DNA from: Marisediminicola senii
Lineage (GTDB): Bacteria; Actinomycetota; Actinomycetes; Actinomycetales; Microbacteriaceae
Reading direction: 5' to 3'
Assembly: GCF_011057645.1 (NCBI RefSeq)
Contig: NZ_JAALGE010000015.1
Span: forward strand, 1-57,897
Length of the DNA: 57,897 nucleotides
Positions 53,916-57,897 of this stretch are shown here, one piece after another. The position numbers and the translations under genes were made by a program. The notes under the pieces were generated by a model. It saw nothing but the letters and a program-made list of their open reading frames with translations, searched no databases and was not told where the DNA came from. Position 1 is the first letter of the stretch; every line of letters starts with the position of its first letter.

Positions 53916-55829
53916 TCAGCCCGCCGTAACCGGCCTGACTCGACCGGCGGTGGTGGAGCCCTCCCGGCTCGCCGTCACGGGCACCGCGAGGATCGCGGCA
54001 TTGCTGGTGCGGCGGGCACGGCGGGCGGCGCTGAGGGTGAGCATGGCGCTGACGACGCCGAAGCCGAGCAGCACCACGGTCGAGGTGAGCAGCACGCTGG
54101 CACCCGATCCGGCGATGATCGCCTGCATTCCCGAGACGGCATAGGTGAGCGGCAGCAGCGGGCTGAGCACCTCGAACGGGCCGGCGAGCAGCTCGACCGG
54201 GTACAGGCCGCCCGTCGCGGTCACCTGCAGTGCGAGCAGCACGACCGACACGACGAGGCCGGCTCGACCGAACCACGCCACCAGCAGCTGGTGGAACGCG
54301 GTGAACGCGATGGAGGTGAGCAGGCTGAACCCGAGGGTCAGTGGCAGCAGCGCCCAGTCGACGCCGAGCGCGACGTGCAGCATCGCGACGAGGATGACGG
54401 CCTGGATCGCCGCGATGCCCGCCGCCTTGGCGAGTGTCGACAGCACCAGGCGCCTAGTGCTTCCCGTCGACGCCATCGCGTTCCTGGTTGCCCGGCGCGC
54501 CACCATCACGATGGCGAGGGCGCCGATCCACAGTCCGATGGGCACGAGGAAGGTCGCGATGATCCTGCCGATCGACGACACCTCGTTCTCGCGCTGCACG
54601 TCGACGGCCACGGGTTCGGTGACGACGTCGACGGTCGCCGCCGCGGCATCTCCGTCCATCGCGGGCACCGAGTCTGCACCCGTGCGCAGGCCAGCGGCGA
54701 GTTCACCGGCACCGGTGGCCAGTGCGGTGGCTCCGGATGCCGCAGACTGCGCGCCCGTCGTGAGGTCGCCGAGTCCCCCGGCGAGCGAATCGGCTCCGGT
54801 GGTCAGCCCGGACGAACCGGCAGCCAGGCGCGACGCCCCGGTGGCGCTCTGCGAGATGCCGCCCTGGATGCCGGTGATGCCGCTCGCGGTCTGCGAGGCG
54901 AGCGTCGGGCCGTTGGCCGCGAGGCCGGTGAGGTTGCCCGAGAGGGCACTCAGGGTGGCGACGGCGATGGGGTCGTTCGCCAGGTTGTCGTCGGTGAGCA
55001 GGGCCGTGGCATCCGCAATCGGCCCGGCGAGGGCGCTGACGCCCGAGGTGTAGTCGGTGACGCCGGTGCTGATGCCGCTGAGGCCGCTGGCCCCGGTGTC
55101 GAGCTGGGCGAGGCCGCTGCTGAGGGAGGAGACCCCCGAGGTATAGGTGCGCACGCCGGAGGCGAGGCTGGTCGCACCGGTCTGGGCGGACTCCGCGCCG
55201 GTCGCGAGTTCGCCGAGCCCGTTGCCGAGGTCGGTGGCGCCGGTGGCGATGCCGTCGGCGCCGTCGGCTGCCGTTCCGAACGATTCGCCCACCGAGCCGA
55301 TGCTCGAGTAGATGCCGGTGAGGTACTGGGCGGTGATCTCACGGCCGAAGGTGGAGGCGAGGCCCGTTCCGACGGTTTCGGCGGCGATCGAGGCGAGGTA
55401 GCTGTGCGCGTCGTCGGTGCTGATCGACAGCTGTGCCTGGCGCGGGTCGTCGGACTGCAGCGACAGGATCGACTCGGAGAAGTCCTGCGGCACTGTCAGC
55501 ACGGCATAGACCTCACCGGCGGCGAGCGCCTCCTCTGCATCCTCTGCGTTGGTGATCTGCCAGTCGAACGCGTCGTTGTCTTCGCTCGTGAGCTCGGTGA
55601 CGAGCTGCCGTCCGGCGAATACGGGCGTCTCGGATCCGTCGGCGGCCGTCTGGTAGACGAGCTCGTCGGAGTTGACGATCGCGGCCGGGATGGTGTCGAA
55701 ACGGTCGTCGGCCTGGCTGAGGGCACCGATGAAGAAGCCGGCCACGGCGAGGGGAACCACGGTGACGATGGCCAGCGCGGCCGTGCGGCGCCGACGGCGC
55801 TTCGCGGGGGTGACGGGGGTCAGGCTCAT
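53916..55829 (-). CDS. YhgE/Pip-type ABC-2-like membrane protein
   Basis: A 637-residue protein with an N-terminal helix (about 15-35), a long extracytoplasmic part, and five or six C-terminal helices (about 435-620). The external part (about 190-395) has repeated L-x-x-G-x-x-x-L-x-x-G heptad-like units (SLASGVRTYTSGVSSLSSGL), as in YhgE, phage infection protein and EsaA/EccE-like proteins. The membrane end resembles ABC-2 permeases. Its ATG overlaps the stop of the MMPL gene (ATGA), so they are made together. Function in export of envelope material is inferred. Confidence 0.87.
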   Translation of the reverse strand: MSLTPVTPAKRRRRRTAALAIVTVVPLAVAGFFIGALSQADDRFDTIPAAIVNSDELVYQTAADGSETPVFAGRQLVTELTSEDNDAFDWQITNAEDAEEALAAGEVYAVLTVPQDFSESILSLQSDDPRQAQLSISTDDAHSYLASIAAETVGTGLASTFGREITAQYLTGIYSSIGSVGESFGTAADGADGIATGATDLGNGLGELATGAESAQTGATSLASGVRTYTSGVSSLSSGLAQLDTGASGLSGISTGVTDYTSGVSALAGPIADATALLTDDNLANDPIAVATLSALSGNLTGLAANGPTLASQTASGITGIQGGISQSATGASRLAAGSSGLTTGADSLAGGLGDLTTGAQSAASGATALATGAGELAAGLRTGADSVPAMDGDAAAATVDVVTEPVAVDVQRENEVSSIGRIIATFLVPIGLWIGALAIVMVARRATRNAMASTGSTRRLVLSTLAKAAGIAAIQAVILVAMLHVALGVDWALLPLTLGFSLLTSIAFTAFHQLLVAWFGRAGLVVSVVLLALQVTATGGLYPVELLAGPFEVLSPLLPLTYAVSGMQAIIAGSGASVLLTSTVVLLGFGVVSAMLTLSAARRARRTSNAAILAVPVTASREGSTTAGRVRPVTAG

Positions 55830-57895
55830 GATGCGCTGCCTTTCGCGATGGATGCCGCGGCTGATGGTGCCAACGGAAGCGGGCCGCCCGGAATGGCGAC
55901 GACGATGACGGGCCTGCCCGCGGAGTCGCGGGTGCCGGTGCCCGCGGTCGCCGAGGATCCGACGATGACGGTGGTGGATACGGGAGCGAGCCTCGACACG
56001 ATGTCGAGGAACGTGGCGGTGTCTGCCGGGTCGGCGAACGGGTCGCTGAGGTCGAGCATCACCACCGGGGTGCGTTCGGCGATCGCGGCCGCGGCGAGCG
56101 CGACCGCCCGCTCGAGCTGGGGCAGCTGCGACACCAGGGTGTCCGGCGTCACGGCGACGGGGGTGCGCGCGGCACCCTGGGCGGCGTGGGCGCCGGCCGT
56201 GCGGGTCGCGGCCGAGCGCTCGATCGCCTCGGTCACCAGCTGCGTCCAGGCCGCGGCCTGGCTGCGCAGCGACCCGCTGCGGAACACCGACCCGGTCAGT
56301 TCGAGGCGTTCGCTGATGAGCTCACCGATCGTGACCTCGCCGTCGCCGCGGTCGCTCCTGCCGGTGTCGGCGATGGCGACGAGCCTGCCGACCTCCGACA
56401 TCTCCGACGGCAGTGGATGCCCCGCCACCTGCGCGAGGCCCGATACGGGTTCGAGGCGGCCGGCGAGCGTCGCCGCGAGCAACCGGCGGTCGAGCGGGGC
56501 ACCGGAGGTCAGCACCAGGGCACCCTGGGGCACGCTGAGGTCAATCGGCCCGACGCCGCGCTCCGCGGTTCCGACGACGAGCTCCCGCGCGGTCATCTGG
56601 GCGGCGGTCTGGGTCTCGGCCCATTCGATGGCCTCGCGGTGCTCGCGCAGCTTCTCGCCCTCGATGTCCATGTCGGGCAGGAGGCGGCCGAGCCAGGCAG
56701 GCAGCCACCAGGCCGAGCGGCCCAGCAGGGTCATCACGGCGGGCACCAGGGTCATCCGCACCAGGAACGCGTCGAACGCGATACCGACGGCGAGCCCGAG
56801 CGCGATGGGCTTGATGGTGCCGGAGCCCTCGGGAACGAAGGCGAAGAAGACGAAGAACATGATGAGCGCGGCGGCGGTGACCACGCGGGCCCCGTTGCCG
56901 AACCCACGGCGCACCGCGGAGCGCGCGTTGCCGCTCTTGACGAATTCCTCGCGCATGCCGGAGACGAGGAACACCTCGTAGTCCATGGCCAGGCCGAACA
57001 GCACGGCCATCAGCAGGATGGGCATGAAGCTCAGGATGGGCCCGGGGTTCTCCACGTTGAGGAGTTCGCTGAACCAGCCCCACTGGAAGATCGCGACGAC
57101 GACACCGAACGAGGCGACGACCGAGAGCAGGAAGCCCAGGGCGGCCTTGATCGGCACGAGTACCGACCGGAACACCATCATCAGCAGCACGATGGAGAGG
57201 CCGACCACGATGAGGCCGAACGGCACGAGGGCGTTGGTGAGGCGGTTCGAGATGTCGATGCCGACGGCGGTCGTGCCGGTGACCGTGATGGCGGTGTCGA
57301 ACTCGTCCTGCAGCTCCGGCGCGATGTCGCGGATGGCCTGCACGAGGTCCTTGGTCTCTGCCGCGTCGGGTGCGCTCTCGGGGGTGACCTGGATGATCGC
57401 GGTGTCGAGGCCGGGGTCGGGGATGCCCTGGCTGACGGAGGCGACGTCGTCGAGCTCGCCGAGTCGGTCGCCGATGGACTCGAGGTCGGCGATGAAGTCG
57501 GTGGTCTGGGTGATGTCGACGGCGACGACGAGCGGGCCGTTGAAGCCTGGACCGAAGCCCTCGCTGACGAGGTCGTACGCCTCGCGCTGGGTGCTGCCCT
57601 CCGGCTCCGACCCGCCGTCGGGCAGGTTGAGGTCGAGGCTGAGCGCGGGGATGGCAAGGGTGCCGAGGATGGCGACGACGCCGACGGTGGCGAGGATCGG
57701 GGCGCGCATCACGAGCGACACCCAGCGCAGGCCCATGGTCTGGCGCGGCTTGGTGAAACCAGCCTCCGCGGTGACGGCGGGGGCGGCATCCATCCCCCCC
57801 CCATCGGGCTGGTGGGGCTGCGCCCTCGCCCCGCGGTAGGCCCCCCACCCCGGCCGCTGGGCGGGGTTTCCACCCCTCTCCTGTACACACTTGCC
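55826..57895 (-). CDS. MMPL/RND transporter with C-terminal degenerate ABC-ATPase-like domain (partial)
   Basis: Residues are numbered from ATG 57793 (655 aa), but the frame is open to the window edge and the known family has a further N-terminal half, so the gene is probably cut here. Residues 20-50 are a membrane helix, 55-185 an external RND loop, and 188-365 five helices with the MmpL signature GLAMDYEVFLVSG (267-279; D271-Y272). Residues 401-620 resemble an ABC nucleotide-binding domain without its catalytic motifs: VPQGALVLTSGAPLDRRLL (421-439) at Walker A, VSQLPQLERAVALA (554-567) at the signature, and TPVVMLDLSDP (575-585) at Walker B. It overlaps the YhgE/Pip gene by 4 nt. Confidence 0.85.
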   Translation of the reverse strand, partial: GKCVQERGGNPAQRPGWGAYRGARAQPHQPDGGGMDAAPAVTAEAGFTKPRQTMGLRWVSLVMRAPILATVGVVAILGTLAIPALSLDLNLPDGGSEPEGSTQREAYDLVSEGFGPGFNGPLVVAVDITQTTDFIADLESIGDRLGELDDVASVSQGIPDPGLDTAIIQVTPESAPDAAETKDLVQAIRDIAPELQDEFDTAITVTGTTAVGIDISNRLTNALVPFGLIVVGLSIVLLMMVFRSVLVPIKAALGFLLSVVASFGVVVAIFQWGWFSELLNVENPGPILSFMPILLMAVLFGLAMDYEVFLVSGMREEFVKSGNARSAVRRGFGNGARVVTAAALIMFFVFFAFVPEGSGTIKPIALGLAVGIAFDAFLVRMTLVPAVMTLLGRSAWWLPAWLGRLLPDMDIEGEKLREHREAIEWAETQTAAQMTARELVVGTAERGVGPIDLSVPQGALVLTSGAPLDRRLLAATLAGRLEPVSGLAQVAGHPLPSEMSEVGRLVAIADTGRSDRGDGEVTIGELISERLELTGSVFRSGSLRSQAAAWTQLVTEAIERSAATRTAGAHAAQGAARTPVAVTPDTLVSQLPQLERAVALAAAAIAERTPVVMLDLSDPFADPADTATFLDIVSRLAPVSTTVIVGSSATAGTGTRDSAGRPVIVVAIPGGPLPLAPSAAASIAKGSAS

Positions 57896-57897
57896 AG

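Overview
The window reads as a chromosomal segment of a high-GC actinobacterium, most likely a Microbacteriaceae relative. This is inferred from the strong G/C bias at third codon positions, frequent 4-nt ATGA/GTGA gene overlaps, many start codons placed 6-7 nt after a TAnnnT -10 box (leaderless transcripts), a fused MnhA/B antiporter subunit, a long SerA with C-terminal ASB and ACT domains, and an OFA-type MFS carrier followed by a tiny partner protein. No phage, insertion sequence or CRISPR array was seen.

Layout. 1-7.6 kb: a PhyH-type dioxygenase, two alpha/beta hydrolases (one divergent from a TetR regulator across a palindromic operator candidate), an ABC exporter, and a TerC/Alx transporter behind a clear yybP-ykoY manganese riboswitch, with a Gly-rich membrane protein overlapping its 3' end. 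7.7-18.8 kb: an accessory-looking block with a GT8 glycosyltransferase coupled to an aldonolactone-oxidase-like flavoprotein, a D-2-hydroxyacid dehydrogenase, a methyltransferase/GT2/GT4 operon, a SRPBCC-DUF4166-APH(6)-like kinase operon, a secretion-signal-less probable beta-propeller protein, DUF429 and DinB genes. 18.9-31.2 kb: tRNA-Gln(CUG), MFS carrier, flavin oxidoreductase and gltX, a frameshifted lipoprotein, YeiH-type carrier, FAH hydrolase, ilvE, leuB, serA and small membrane proteins.

31.4-39.8 kb: an OFA-family carrier with a 33-aa partner, then a self-contained LacI / sugar ABC importer / cytosolic GH3 glycosidase locus. Its LacI operator sits between overlapping divergent promoters, and the locus is bracketed by two look-alike hairpins. 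39.9-45.1 kb: ilvD-ilvB-ilvN-ilvC, which together with ilvE and leuB covers most of branched-chain amino acid synthesis. 45.1-51.4 kb: a complete six-gene Mrp/Mnh Na+/H+ antiporter operon. 51.5-53.9 kb: otsA-otsB trehalose synthesis. 53.9 kb to the right edge: a YhgE/Pip membrane protein overlapping an MMPL/RND transporter.

The most unusual object is that MMPL protein. After its RND half it carries about 220 residues that line up with an ABC nucleotide-binding domain whose Walker A, signature and Walker B positions are all degenerate. It is stop/start-coupled to the YhgE/Pip protein. This is the best candidate here for an under-described system. The rest is mostly recognisable metabolism and transport with several interesting regulatory details.
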